From Hygrocybe punicea (lineage: Eukaryota > Basidiomycota > Agaricomycetes > Agaricales > Hygrophoraceae): a DNA stretch of 64,000 nt. Made by a program: the position numbers and the translations under genes. Location: NCBI GenBank assembly GCA_963556145.1, contig OY744465.1, forward strand, positions 2,852,001 through 2,916,000, in the 5' to 3' direction. This document shows, in pieces, positions 1 through 11,640 of the stretch. The stretch's first letter is position 1. The number at the start of each line of letters is the position of its first letter. The notes beneath the pieces were generated by a model. It did no database searches and was not told where the DNA came from. It saw only the letters and a list, made by a program, of their open reading frames with translations.

Positions 1-3000
1 CGCACATGCATTGCACGAAATAAAGCATGACGATGATAATCGGGTTCTTTTGTCCCATGTCTCGAGCATTTGTTCTGCATGTTATGGCCGTCAGAACGGT
101 GTGCACGGTCGAGTTTCTTTTTCTGGGATTGGGGAAGAAGTGGAGAGCGGCGACGTGACTGGGTTTGGAGCGAGACAAGAGGTGGAGAATACAACCATGC
201 TCGGTATTCATCATCCATCTCTATATGCAGTCGGTGGGTTACTTTTCGAGGGGGTGTCGGAAGATCAGTGAGACTGTCCATGTACGCATCAAAGTCATCA
301 ATGGGGGGAGTCGGATGTTCTTCACCGCAAATGTTCACTGCACCAAAATATAGCTCATTGTCCAGATCATCGAAGATAAAGGGTACGTCGAGACTCATCG
401 TCGATGTCGACGGTGGGGACGGTGTCGAGGATGCTGGACGATACGTGTGTCACGATGATTCTGGGGTACGGGTGCAAGACGAGGAGCGGGGATGCGAACA
501 ACGAATCGATGATGAGGAAGTTCCTCGTCCAAAATGTATTGGAGACGCTGGAGGAGGAATTGGCTTCGACGATTTCTTTGCTCTGTGATCCGTAGACCAC
601 CCAGGAGATGGTGTAATTCGTCAAGGACCGGTGTCACGGATCGTGGAAGGAAGACGAGGTGTGGAATGCGAGGATCGTTCCAGCTGATGTAGTCGACCCA
701 GTCGTCAGGTCGGTTGAGAGGGAACCAGGCAAGATCGCACTGCCACCAGCGACGGGCAGGCCACGGGTAGGGATGGCCTGGAGGGCAGAGGTTGGCCAGG
801 GTGACGACAGGTGGGTGGTTTAAGGAAGTTTTCCGTCTTCGGTAATTACCATGCCTCGTTGTCAGCATTGTGTCGGAGTTTCCAGTGATCGGTCCATGTA
901 CCAGGGTCTTGGTTGCCTCGTGGATTCGTATGTATGATCGGGGATCAAACTTCTAGAAAAAGAGGGTGTGTAGCGGGATATCACCTGATATGCCGATCCG
1001 CGCTATCCAAATCGGTAAGGAGTGGCATTTCGTATGTGTTCCGTTCATTACAATCATTATAGTCTTGGTGGTTCATTTGTCCATGTCAAACAAAGAGGGT
1101 CCCCTTTCATCTGTATTAACAGACTACTAAGATCAACCACTTCTCTTTGTTACAACATGTAACAGTCATCACAGGATTCGGGGTGTCATATGCATACTGG
1201 CTTTCTCGGGGCTTTCTGCATTTGGTGAGGAGATGGGGGGAGGAGGTGGAAGGGAGGGTAGGAAGGCGGTTTGAAGGGTTCATTGATTTCGGTTCATCTA
1301 GGGAGAGGGAGTCGTAATATGTCTGGTACAACCAAAACATATTTGAGTCATGAAGGTGGGATACTTCCAGTGATTGGTTTGTCTAGCAGTGTCCTTCTGC
1401 ATCTGGGGCAATGACAAGTCTTGTCCATTGCATCATTTCATGTCGTAATTATCATATCGAAGTAGCGGAATGACAGTGGTGACGTTAGTCAGGAATTTAT
1501 TTCAATTTGGGTTCCAGGATTGGGCTTGAGCAATTATTATGGATAAACCATAAATAATTCGCAGGGCGGCAGTCTTGAGGTTGACCATTCGGAGTATTCA
1601 ACAATCATTCGGGGTCCGGGTGGCTAGTGCACATCAACAGATTTCAGGTCTGTATCAGTAACAGGCTAGCATCGTTCGTTCGTCCATTTGTGCAGGGTCA
1701 AGGTTGGAGGATGAATAAAGTCGGGAGGAGGAGAAGAGGAAGAGGGTGTAGGGGAGGACGAGGGAGAGATTCGGGAGAGAGGAGGGGGTTCATTGGTTCA
1801 TGTCGAAAGTTGAATGTCGAGGGAGTTGGGAAACGTTTAGTCTTTTGTTACGGATCGCTTCTGCAGCGGGCTCCGGCAACAATCAACTTAACAGGGGGAC
1901 GGTTTCCAGAGGGGAGAACAGCAGTTTCATTGTCAGATAACACTGCTACAAGGGGGGGGTTCGTGGTCTAAAGTCATTGCGAGCCGTGGGGATTACCCAA
2001 GATAAGGGGGTCTGCCCCAAGAACCAGACTAAACGTAAGGAAAGGAAAGAAGAAAAAGTCCGAACCAACAACAAGGACAGTAGATATAGTGAATGGACTT
2101 TAGGGGAGTTGGGAATCCAACCATGAAGCTACAACATGTCCAACTCTACCATGTGTTCACCATGAGGCGTACATGAGGCGTCCTCATGTCGATGTTCTCG
2201 CGATCCAACTGGAGGCCCGGGTGTCATTGAGAGAGAGGTGAGGTCCGGATGACTCGGATGATTTGTCATCAGGTCATGTGACATGCATAATTGCCAATTC
2301 GGGGTCTATACTTGCTGTAACAGGCAAGTGCGCAGTCTGGCAAGTGCATTGCACGGTCGGGTCGAAGATGGGTATCGTCCAGCGTAGGATTGGTGATGAG
2401 AGTGTCCTGAGGTAGCGGGGACATAGCGACAAGGTCGGTATAAAGGAAAACAAAGGAATGTATGGAGGGAAAACCAACTAGGATGGTGGGATAGTCGAGG
2501 TCAGACATGTGAACAGCATAAGCTGTACTGGATGACGATGTCTGTGTCAATGACGTATCGAGGGGTGATGTCTTGTCCTGTCTGTGGAACAATGCAGTCC
2601 ACCTGATGTCGGTATTCATCCAAGAAAGGGTATTGTTGTAAACGAGTGTGGGAGGTATCAAGGTTATAGATGGAAAAGGGTAAATGAACGTGGGTCCAGG
2701 TTTCGAGTCATGGCACAGGTGACAAGCTGTGGGAACAAGTCGTCGGGTACTGCAATGAAGCGATGTCGTGCGAACAATATGCGATAGGGGTTGGTTCACT
2801 GTTTGGGAAGTCGTATGGTCTGTGGTCGAAGTCCAAAAGAATGTGCTTCGGCAATGGTCGGATTAGAGAGAACAGTGAAATGTCTTGTGATCGGGGATTG
2901 TTCAGAGTTCGTATGCAGGTGAGGAATGTCGTCGGATCGTCAGGGAGGATAATGGTAGGCACAGGGTACGAAAGTGGAAACCATATATCCAGGTATGGCA

Positions 3001-3501
3001 ATTGTCAATTACGTGTCGATATATTGTCAAGGTGGAAGTCAGAAGTATCGATGGCAGAAGGGTTTCGGTACCGATGCCAAAGATAGAACATAACAAGGTA
3101 AAAACCGATCAGGAAGGTGATGGTGATGCTGCCAATGATGATTACGGTAATTAGCTGTGTTGGGAGTACAGCCATTGTAAATTGGTTTGTCGTGGGATGA
3201 AGTCAACAATATGTCAGGGCAAGGGAAAAGACAATAGCAATGATGTCCGTCGGCAAGGAGACTATTCGGGTACAGCAAGGTCACGTGGGATATGTCCATG
3301 GTCGGTCTGGATTGTTCTAGAAGAAGGGAAAGAAGAGAACAAGAACAAGAAAATACAAGGATGTCCAAAAGAAGAAACAATGACAATGAAAAGAAGACAA
3401 AGGACAAAAAGAAATGAAAAAGGAAGGTGTGCAGTGCTGAATCGTCATGGTGGGTATCGGAATGGGCATCGGGGTTGGAAGCGGAGTTGGAATCGTAACA
3501 C
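1..3501. other. No recognisable gene; pyrimidine-rich minus strand with broken frames
   Basis: I recognise no protein here. The plus strand is G/A-rich, so the minus strand reads as C/T-rich, with several overlapping open stretches (395-868, 2269-2799, 2708-3001, 3039-3407) that have coding-like residue runs but no family I know. One minus-strand frame near 3010-3185 predicts a single hydrophobic helix followed by a basic YLWHRYR stretch, which would suit a one-pass membrane protein. The frames shift every few hundred bases, as expected of decayed coding DNA. It could be the interior of an old retroelement next to the LTR at 3502-4840, but I see no zinc knuckle, protease or RT motif to prove it. 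Confidence 0.3.
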
Positions 3502-4840
3502 AGAGTTGACTTTGTTCAGGTATCTTCTTGTTGTTTGTGGGTTTTAGTATCTAATTAACCTATCCAAAATAAGGGTTATTGAGGGTTTATGTATTGTATG
3601 AGTCAATAGAGCTGGAACAGTGAGGTCTCTTCAATAAGAAGTAAGACTTTGAGTGGGTGTGGATGATGGTTGATAAGTGTGATGTACTGGAAATACTATA
3701 TATTCACTACTGGAATATGAAACATGGATTAATGAATACTGATAACAATATTCACCAATTTAATATGAATTGTTTTGGTTACAGGGCCTATTCAATTAAG
3801 AGTATCTCTGGGTATTATAATATCTGACTTAAATCCAAAGCTTCAAATGCATATTGGCTACTAGTTCAGGGATATCTTTAATTGTTTTGTTTAGGATGAA
3901 ACCTTAACCTTAGAAATGTATCTAGCTGACTAAAGCTGACTAAAGCTGACTAATGAACTGATTGGACTGAGTGAACTGAGTGAATTCTCCTTAATTGACA
4001 AGGGGAACCTAGAGAATGATAGAATGAGAGTGCACTAGACTGGATCACAAGTACTAGCTACTACAATGAGTAACTACTAGTACTAATAGAATGAGGGATC
4101 ACACTGTGTGAACCCAGACTAAGACTGACTACTGATTGGTGAGGGGGGAAATCCTACTGACTACTGGAATTTTGAGGCCCTATTTATACTGTTGGAGAAC
4201 AATGGGAAAGTGAGAACAATGGGAAAGTGAGAACAATGGGGCTGAGTCATAAGAACACTGGATGGCATCAAAGAGGCTGTGAACAATGGGCTCTATCTCC
4301 ATTTGGACTGTTTAGAACAATGGACTGATCAGAACAATAGACCTCTGTTGGCTTTATGTAAGCAAACTATCACAATCACTCTCTGATGCATCCTATCTTA
4401 TCACTATCTTATCATCCTCTTGTTCACATCTTATCTAATCATTTCCCATTATCTAGCTGAGCGCTTTTGATCAATACAAGTAAACAAGATTTGTAATCAA
4501 TCCATTACTGCTAATGTAGGTAAGAATGCTAGTTGGGCTTGTCTCCTTGCACACGCAATGTAGAGAAATATATAATAAATACTAATGAGTGGGGGATGTG
4601 CCTCTGTGCACTATACATAAACAGCTAGGTCTGGGCATTGCTAGTGAAGCCATGATAAATAATATAAAGGTAAGCATATATGCTATTTGGTCTGTTCACT
4701 AGCATGCATAATGTGGAAAGGCATAGAATGGGTACTAATGAGTGTAAGTGTGCATCCATAGTCTTGCATTTAAATATCTAAGTCTGTGGTTCGATGGTAA
4801 ACCCATGACATTACACCCAAAACCATTTGGGGTCATGACA
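3502..4840 (-). repeat. Solo LTR of the Ty3/Gypsy family found at 28694-43593
   Basis: Colinear with the 1406-bp LTRs of the complete Gypsy element, from GAGTTGACTTTGTTCAGG to the terminal TTGGGGTCATGACA. About 40 bp at the plus-strand left end is missing or diverged, so one terminus is lost and I find no target-site duplication. It differs from the young LTRs by many substitutions, lacks a 30-40 bp internal duplication (the repeated GATGAAACCTTAACCTTAG block occurs once here) and has its own triplication of CTGACTAAAG. Flanks on both sides differ from the element interior, so this is a solo LTR of an older insertion. It truncates the transposase fragment at 4884. Confidence 0.9.
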
Positions 4841-4883
4841 TCAGGAGTTGGTGGTAATGCACTGGGAGGTTATTCGAGCCACA

Positions 4884-5270
4884 CCATCATGGTATAAAGG
4901 TGCAGCACAATATGACACAGTATTTATTGCCAAAGACCAGGAACAGGACAGATTCTGTGGCTTGCATGTTGGACATGTATGACTTTTTTTTGGTTTTCAC
5001 TTTGCCAATGTTCTGTACCCCTGTGCACTTGTTGAATGGCTCATCCCTTCTGATTTGCAGCCCTGTGAGCTCACCAGGATGTGGATTGTCAAACCTCATA
5101 TTGTGAGAGGGCAATGGGTGATGTCAGTAATACACACAGATATGATTCTGTGGGGTGCACATTTGATGGCTGTCTATGGTAAACAGTGTTTGCCATATAA
5201 TTTTGGCTTCCAGCACACTCTATATGCGTTCCATTCTTACTACGTCAACATGCCACGTGTCGAAGCATAG
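4884..5270 (+). pseudogene. C-terminal fragment of a large Agaricomycete transposase-type protein
   Basis: Two blocks are readable. The first, 4884-4970, reads PSWYKGAAQYDTVFIAKD...GLHVGHV and runs into a stop. The second, about 5010-5270 in another frame, reads NVLYPCALVEWLIPSD, then RMWIVKPHIVRGQ, AVYGKQCLPYNF and LYAFHSYYVN and ends in TAG. This order matches, from memory, the tail of very large Agaricomycete ORFs annotated as Plavaka/KDZ-type transposases, which end in a block like 'LDAFxAFYVNKYxDHHA'. The rest of the gene is missing, cut off by the LTR that ends at 4840. Frameshifted and partial; the family name is inference. Confidence 0.5.
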
Positions 5271-5395
5271 TCATGAAATTGCATTTTAACAGTTGGCTCT
5301 ATATGAAAGCATAAGTTCAACCAAGAAAGCGAGAAGCATGTAAAAAGCTTTCATAAGCTAGAAAAAGTTCGCTGAGAAAAGCATAAGCAAGATTA

Positions 5396-6209
5396 CAGCT
5401 GTTTGTATAAATGATAGCACTTTTTGAAATTTTTTGAACCAATTGAATAATATGGACTTGGACAAATTTTCTGTGCTCAATCTTGTATCTCATGAAATAC
5501 TGCATGGAATGACATGGTTACAGAGGGAAAGTTGTACTATTTTCTAAGGGCTATCAGCTCCTGTAATTACATTTGAACCATATTTAGTGTATGATGCGTG
5601 GTGGATGAAATAAGGAGGTAAAGTAGTATTTTTGACACCCAATATGATATTGTAAAATTATGGCATCAAAAGAGCTCCTATGAAGAAGATGGTAGGGAGA
5701 AAATTGTTCAGTTTTTCCAAAGCTAGAAGCTCATATATGGTATTTTTCTTCATTTTTGTCTTTTGATCCCACAATTATGATTCATGTGATATTTCAAGCC
5801 CAAGACAAACAAATATAATACAGAATAATATTTGACTCAAAGGACAAAAATAAAGAAATGAGTACAATGTATGAGCTTCTATCCCTGGAAAAACTGAACA
5901 ATTTTCTCCCTACAATCTTCTTCATAGGAGCTCTTTTGATGCCATAATTTTACAATATCATATTGGGTGTCAAAAATACTACTTTACCTCCTTATTTCAT
6001 CCACCACTCATCATACACTAAATATGGTTCAAATGTAATTACAGGAGCTGATAGCCCTTAGAAAATAGTACAACTTTCCCTCTGTAACCATGTCATTCCA
6101 TGCAGTATTTCATGAGATACAAGATTGAGCACAGAAAATTTGTCCAAGTCCATATTATTCAATTGATTCAAAAAATTTCAAAAAGTGCCATCATTCATAC
6201 AAACAGCTG
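5396..6209. mobile_element. Foldback element FB1 (mariner-like TA target)
   Basis: An 814-bp near-palindrome. The left arm from CAGCTGTTTGTATAAATGAT reappears reverse-complemented at the right end (ATACAAACAGCTG); the arms meet near 5810-5850 with a short loop. Both ends are flanked by TA (5394-5395 and 6210-6211), which suits a TA duplication as in Tc1/mariner elements. No ORF of note. Three more copies of similar size and termini lie at 18148, 19017 and 23756. A transcript across it would fold into a hairpin of nearly 400 bp. Confidence 0.85.
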
Positions 6210-6380
6210 TAAATAAGCACTAAGCCAAAATAAGACATTGTAGATTGGCTGATGTTTTAGGGTCTAACACTACTAATACACCAGCCCATCACCCCAATGA
6301 CACCAACACCATCTCCAATACTGGTGCTCACATCCATGCCCACGCCAGAGCAAACATGCAAGTGAACACAAATCTTCCAA

Positions 6381-7649
6381 TTACAAAAAAAATGTACGTC
6401 TAGTAGATTCCAACTCAGGCTATAAGGGACAGTCAAATTCAATATCCACGTTGGAAAGCGGAGAAACCAACCTTCCATTCCCACAGAAATCCACCCTCTT
6501 CCGGTGGAACAACTTTCTTGGCTGTGTTCCCCTTTCCAGCATTATCCTTCTGGTTATCTATGTTCGTTCCAGTCTTTTCAACTGCAATAGTCAACGGTTT
6601 CACACAATCACCAATATTTTGGACGACCGGGATCCCCTTCTTAAGTGATCGTAATTTAAGGGTGAAACGGGGGCCAATTTCCTGAAGTGAAACTTTCTCT
6701 GTTGATCGGAAGGCGTAGCTTGAACGCGTCAGCCAACCCTGCCGATACAAACCAGACTTCGCTTACCGGTGTCTCCGGAAAAATAAGAAATCACGATGGT
6801 TGTGGAGTGTGACGACTTGGCGACCTTGAAATTCAGGCAGGGGAGGGAAAAGGGTCTGGAACATGCGTCCAACGGTATGGCCAAGGTGCGTCACAAAATT
6901 GTTAAGAACGAGCTCAGGATGATGAGCAGTAGCACGAGCATGACCCTGTCCGATTGATAAGTGCCAGCGCAGGAAAATGTAAAAACCACTACGAACAAGT
7001 ATTTGTCCGGTGAGTTCGACTGATGTGAGTTTAAAGTATGCCGTTGGTCCATCCGGCAAACATACCAACGTCATTGCATCTATGGTCAAGATATATCAAT
7101 AGCACGATGTGAACCTTCTGGGTTTGATCATACTCGGCTGCTTCATAGCTTCGTTGACCACACATACGTGTGTGTATCCTCGTTCGGCGGCCCACTCTGA
7201 AATCCTCCCCATCTCAAATCCCTTCCCCTTCTGCCTTTGAAAGAACTCCGCACAAGGAAATACTCCGACAAGTTCATCACAAAACTCAATGGTAACTTTT
7301 GTAGCTTTGTAGGAAGTGGTGATTAGAACTTTTGGTGGGAGACAAGGGTCAGACGGGGAATGCGACCGATTGGCAGTGAGAATAGAAGGGTCAAATTCAC
7401 GCATATTATCAAGGGTTTTGGGGATGTTCGCCGCGCATGCTAGGCGTTCCTTTCGCATATGCGTCAGCGCTTTCAAGTCACAGGAGATGTTCGAACACTG
7501 ACTCTCTTTGCCCCAGGGTCGTTTGCCTCCGCTTTTGCCTGGGCAAGTCGTTTTTGCAGCTTTTGATGTCCATTACTTTTTTTTATTCTTCTCGATATCG
7601 CTTCCCTCTTGAATTTATTCTTGATCAATGGCGGCTCGAATGCAGGCAT
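6381..7649 (-). CDS. RPF1: Ribosome biogenesis protein RPF1 (Brix domain), 6 exons
   Basis: Nucleolar large-subunit assembly factor; the Brix-domain protein family acts in 27S pre-rRNA processing. Exons read on the minus strand: 7503-7649, 7134-7449, 6997-7079, 6767-6945, 6472-6718, 6381-6419; introns are 48-54 bp. The spliced CDS is 1011 nt (336 aa) and in frame throughout. Recognisable blocks: basic N-terminus IKNKFKREAISRR and KLQKRLAQAKAEANDPGAK; PKVLITTSYKATKVTIEFC; the Brix hallmark VLNNFVTHLGHTVGRMF; GRQVVTLHNHRDFLFFRRHR; LQEIGPRFTLKLRSLKKG; and the typical end FLWEWKPELESTRRTFFL. The donor of the 51-bp intron at 6946-6996 (GTTCGT) is weak; retained, it would add 17 in-frame residues. 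Start chosen at MPAFEPPLIKNK, matching the family N-terminus. Confidence 0.95.
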
Positions 7650-7707
7650 TACAGCGTGACAACTGTGAGTGACGTGACTGAACGGTTGCAAAACTTGAAG
7701 CTTGAAG
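7650..7707. promoter_or_regulatory. 58-bp divergent promoter between RPF1 and ERV25
   Basis: The start codons of RPF1 (minus, 7649) and ERV25 (plus, 7708) are only 58 bp apart, so the two genes must share a bidirectional promoter, or each promoter must lie inside the other gene's 5' exon. A GTGAGTGACGTGACTG stretch near the middle resembles a CRE/ATF half-site cluster (TGACGT), but no TATA box is visible. Function is inferred from position only. Confidence 0.6.
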
Positions 7708-8494
7708 ATGCATGGCTTGCCACTCCGGACCTTCCTCCTTTTTGTTACTGCTGCTCAAGCCCTCCACTTTTATCTTGACGCCAACGAAAAACGCTGTTTC
7801 ATCGAGGAAATACCGACCGACACCGTCGTGGAAGGTGGGTGGTTTGTGTCCCACAGGAACCCAGATTGACCTCCTACAGGACACTACCGGGCTTTGGAGT
7901 GGTCCGAGACTCAGCAAACATATGCTGGGAATCCAGAGCTAGGCATATTGGTTGATGTGGAGGTAGTTTCTTTCCCTTTCATCCTGGCTTGATTCATAGC
8001 AAGTACATCTTCGCAGGAAATAGCAACCGCTCACTCCGTAGTCCACACACGCGGCCCCAGCAACGGACGATTCACATTTACCTCGCACGAAGCAGGAGAT
8101 CATTCAATCTGCCTCTCCACCAATTATTCTTCGTGGTTTTCCAACACTCATCTACGTATTTACCTTGATATTGTCGTCGGCTCCGCTAAACCTGATGTTG
8201 AACACGACCGTTCTCACGTCTCTGACTTGGCCGCCAAAGTCCGCGACCTGAACCAGAAGCTCGAGGATATTAGGCGTGAACAACAGTACCAGCGCGAGAG
8301 GGAGGCAGATTTCAGAGATCTCAGCGAGGCGACAAATTCACGGGCTGTGTGGTATAGCATAGCGCAAATTTTGGTACTAGTGGGTACTTGCGCCTGGCAG
8401 TTAAGGCACCTCAAGGTTGGTAATCGCCATGTAATGTCCCATCTCTGCTGACATTCCCTCCCAGCGCTTCTTTGAGGACCGGAAGATGCGATAG
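7708..8494 (+). CDS. ERV25: p24/EMP24-family cargo receptor ERV25 (TMED10-like), 4 exons
   Basis: Type I membrane protein of COPII/COPI vesicles that sorts cargo between ER and Golgi. Exons 7708-7834, 7880-7962, 8017-8415, 8465-8494; introns 45-54 bp; CDS 639 nt, 212 aa, the usual p24 length. Signal peptide MHGLPLRTFLLFVTAAQA, then the GOLD domain (LHFYLDANEKRCFIEEIP; the first GOLD cysteine is visible and a second occurs in HSICLSTNY). A coiled-coil follows (DLAAKVRDLNQKLEDIRREQ) and the highly conserved FRDLSEATNSRAVWYS leads into one membrane helix. The cytosolic tail ends RRFF-like (LKRFFEDRKMR), with the FF COPII-binding motif. Its stop lies 26 bp from that of ETR1, tail to tail. Confidence 0.95.
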
Positions 8495-8520
8495 GCAGCA
8501 CTTATCTTGGCTGTGTTCTT

Positions 8521-10151
8521 CTACATTAACACTGGATCCTCTATCCTGAGAAGGATTTTTTGGCCATATTTACCCCCTGTCATCTTAGCTATGGCATTCT
8601 TGACAATTTTTTCAGCGTCTTCATCCGTAAGATGGGCTCCGAGGGTGATGATTTCGTGTTTGGGCGCCTTCAGCTGCAAATTTGGAATGTGCCGTTAGTT
8701 GTTGTAAAAGTTAGTTGAGATGTACTTGGCCATCATTCATAAGTCCCACCAGTTTTCTCATCAGACGTTCTCGCTCCTCACGGTTGTGCTCATCATACCA
8801 CCTGCTCTGCCAAAACCCTGATGACACCGATTTAGCAAATTGAAAAGATTTTTTTGCCTGACAGGAGATACACTACCGTGACTTTTCAAGTTTTTGAATA
8901 TGAACAACGATGTTGGAAGGGATAACGGGTGTTTTGACATCGCCCCGTAGGAGACGAGATGGGCATCGCAACCCAACAGCCGTGCCATAAGCGTTGTCTG
9001 ATTTCCACCTTCAATGTTTTTGGATCTGGTCTCAGTTCCGTTGAGGGGACGACGACATACCGACGCAATTAAGACCTAGGCGGATGTGCTGGCAATATCG
9101 GGAAGATTAGTCTGAAGTACCCACTTGTTGCTGATACGGGATAGTTCCACCTTGCCACCAGTCCACTGTTGTACACGGTTTCGTAACGTCTCGTCTCGCA
9201 AGTCATCATACGTCAGGACGTGAGTCGCACCGAGCTCCTTCAGCTCTTTGGCCAAAACTGCGATATTTTTGCTGAAGGATTGGAAGTTCAGTCTCAAAGT
9301 AGATGCCTACGATTGTAACACCGACGGACCGGCTACGAACAAAATTAATGGTTTTGAAACCCCTGGTCGCAGCGATTTGGATAATGGCTTGACCAACCTG
9401 CGTGTATTTAAAGGTGGGCACGGTAACGAAAAATGATTGAACACACGGAGCTGTTGGCACCATTCTGCAACACCCAATCACCCTTACTCAAGTCAATGAA
9501 GTCATGAAGCAAGTTGTAGGCTGTTGGAGGGTTGACCTGTGAACCACACTGGTTAATTTGGACCAACCAGAAACCGCCGAAGTGACCTCGCACAGTCATC
9601 GTTGCACCATACACCTGGCCCAATGAGTGGGTAGATATCTCTTTGGGTACACGGAGCAGATCGTGTACATGGATGTTCATACAGCTGGACCATGTCCCAC
9701 TTTGAGGTTTGGTCACGACAACCAAATCACTTCTCTTGAACCCCGTCGCCCTGTCATTCACATCCGTGATCTCTGCAAGTCCTTCATTTCCGCCTACATA
9801 GACTGGTTGTTCTTGACTCCCTTTTCCAGATGTTGCCAGGGAGGTGATTAAACTTGGCTTAGAGGGATATACTCCCTCGACAACATTGATGTCAGCCGGA
9901 TTAATAGGTGAAAGTAAGAACTCTGATGACAGATCGAACACTACTAAGTTCACTACGTTCCCGAATTAAGTTAACTCACTGATATTTGCAGTCCGTGGAG
10001 GAGGAAGGGCAAGGGAAGGAAAGGTTAGAGCGCTGAGGACAACAAATGGATTGCCAGTTTGGGAGAATACGATTGCTCGACCGGAAAGAACGCAGGAAGT
10101 CGAAAATTTCTGATGGACAACACTTGCCAGTCTCGGGCAAAACGAGGGCAT
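8521..10151 (-). CDS. ETR1: Mitochondrial trans-2-enoyl-thioester reductase ETR1 (MECR), 9 exons
   Basis: NADPH-dependent enoyl reductase of mitochondrial fatty-acid synthesis (MDR family, zinc-independent), needed for lipoic acid supply and respiration. Exons on minus: 9980-10151, 9594-9922, 9447-9536, 9330-9397, 9151-9271, 9061-9088, 8877-9008, 8726-8817, 8521-8673; introns 49-62 bp; CDS 1185 nt, 394 aa. The N-terminus MPSFCPRLASVVHQKFST is a plausible mitochondrial presequence. Diagnostic blocks: IKFLLSPINPADINVVEG (catalytic Tyr region), PVYVGGNEGLAEI, TKPQSGTWSS, TVNPPTAYNLLHDF, nucleotide-binding VLQNGANSSVGQAIIQIAA, INFVRSR, LGLNCVGG and SHGFWQSRWYDEH. Ends LRIEDPVLM. Intron 5 (9089-9150) was chosen to give GGKHIRLGLNCVGG; a different donor there is possible. 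Confidence 0.95.
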
Positions 10152-10393
10152 CTGGGTCTTGGCCCGGGAAAGTTCACCTGTGCGCAGACAAATAAATACA
10201 CACGAATATTGTGCTGTGTACACAACCGGCCTTTTCCGGCTTTTGCTGTCACAGCCTTTGTTTGGAATGCTGAGTCAATGTAGTCAAATGGTGTAACCAA
10301 GGCTAAAATAACAATTGAATTTCAGTGGCTCATAACAATGATCAAACTAATCACGCTTACTCAGTTGTCTTTCGAGTGGAGTAAGATGTCTGC

Positions 10394-10422
10394 GGCCCAG
10401 CTCTGAAATCAGAAGCTGGGCC
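10394..10422. other. Perfect-stem hairpin upstream of ETR1
   Basis: GGCCCAGCT-CTGA pairs with TCAG-AGCTGGGCC around an AA loop, with one bulged base (13-bp stem). It lies between the ETR1 start (10151) and the tail of the DIRS remnant. It may be an end of a mobile element or a transcriptional feature; I cannot decide which. The surrounding 10152-10600 region shows no gene. Confidence 0.5.
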
Positions 10423-10639
10423 CAGAATGTATATCAACAGAAAAACATACAAATAGAGGCTGCGGAACCGTAAGAGGCTAATGGGGATGTGTTTGCCTTT
10501 TTTTTGTTTTGTTTTGTGGTAGCTACACAGACGAAGAGGGGAGAGCGCAAGAGAACGAAACGAAGAAGAATGAAGAAGAACAGAAGTTGGCAATAGGCCA
10601 AGAGGAAACTTGAGCTGTGAAGCGATGGGAAGCAGCCAA

Positions 10640-11640
10640 GCAGGACATCAATGTCAGGAGAATAAAAGGGTGGCCTGTAGAGCTGGTGGCGGCGGATGTA
10701 GATGCGCCATGCCTCAGAAGCCCAACAGCCAATGCTCTGAATCAAATATGGGGGCACACCAGCATTGGCAAGGTCTGTGGCGCCACCGGAACAAAGGGAG
10801 TGACTGCCAACAGAAGGGTCAAGGCAGTGTTGCTGTAACTGGGTGATGAACCAAGAACAAAGTGGAATATGGCCATCAGAATGCAACCATAATTCGGGGT
10901 GTGAGGGGAAAAGGGTGTCACAAGAGCGGAGGTAGGCAAGGAAAATAGTGAGGGGGTCGTGTTCAGAAGGTTGTGAGTGGATAAGCACACGACTGCCCTT
11001 GAAAAAGCAATCGGCCTTGTGGCCAGGCAGGTAAAAGTTGAAGGAGTTGGAGGTGAGGTGGGTAGAGTTGCATAGAATCACCTTCCTGTAGTCTTGTAAG
11101 GGTTGGTGGTCTGGCCAGACTAATTCCCCAAGGCATAGCAGGCCGTGGAAGGCGACAGCGATGATAGTGGCGAAGAGCAGGTCATCATGGGAAGGGGATT
11201 GGATGCAGGAAGAGGTGATGGAGTTGAGCTTGTTGCGGGTGAGGGGTCGCTTGTGGTGGGTCCCAATGGCTCACAACTTCTTGCAGCCAGCCAAGGTCTT
11301 GCAGACAAGAGGGTGTTGACAAGAGGCGTGGACATCGGGGTAAAACAGTTTGAGTTGGTTGCAACTCCCAGAGGGATAGTCGTTGATGGATTGAGGCTTG
11401 ATATGGTGACACATGTAAATGACAAAAAAACTGAGGGAGTTGGGGGTCGGGGAGTTGTTCAGATGGTGAGAGGCACAAAACGAGAGGTATGAATGTAATG
11501 CTGAGGAGTAAGTCGTGGCAGTAGTAGGCTCAATGGAGCAACCAATCGCAATAGCGCGCTCATGCCTGAGCCTGTCAATCGACCAGGGTTTCCACCATGG
11601 TTGCCTGGCCAACCGTTTTGCATCATCAACATTGCGCTGC
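10640..11640 (-). pseudogene. Tyrosine recombinase domain of the DIRS-like element
   Basis: The N-terminal SAM-like part reads ATTYSSALHSYLSFC, LSFFVIYMCHHIKP and LFYPDVHASCQHP (about 11290-11560). The catalytic part reads FYLPGHKAD, ELWLHSDG, SHSLCSGGATDLANAGVP and CWASEAWRIYIRRH (about 10720-11030). The family motif is H-x-x-R; here HSLC replaces HSLR, so a catalytic arginine is lost (codon near 10791-10793). The W of WASEAW and the nucleophile Tyr in WRIYIRRH remain. The two blocks are in different frames with a gap near 11090-11270, so no intact enzyme is encoded. Confidence 0.8.

Noticed and set aside
3501..4840. This LTR as the 5' LTR of an element occupying 1-3500
   Set aside because: No primer site beside it and no Gag or Pol motif to the left; kept as a solo LTR.
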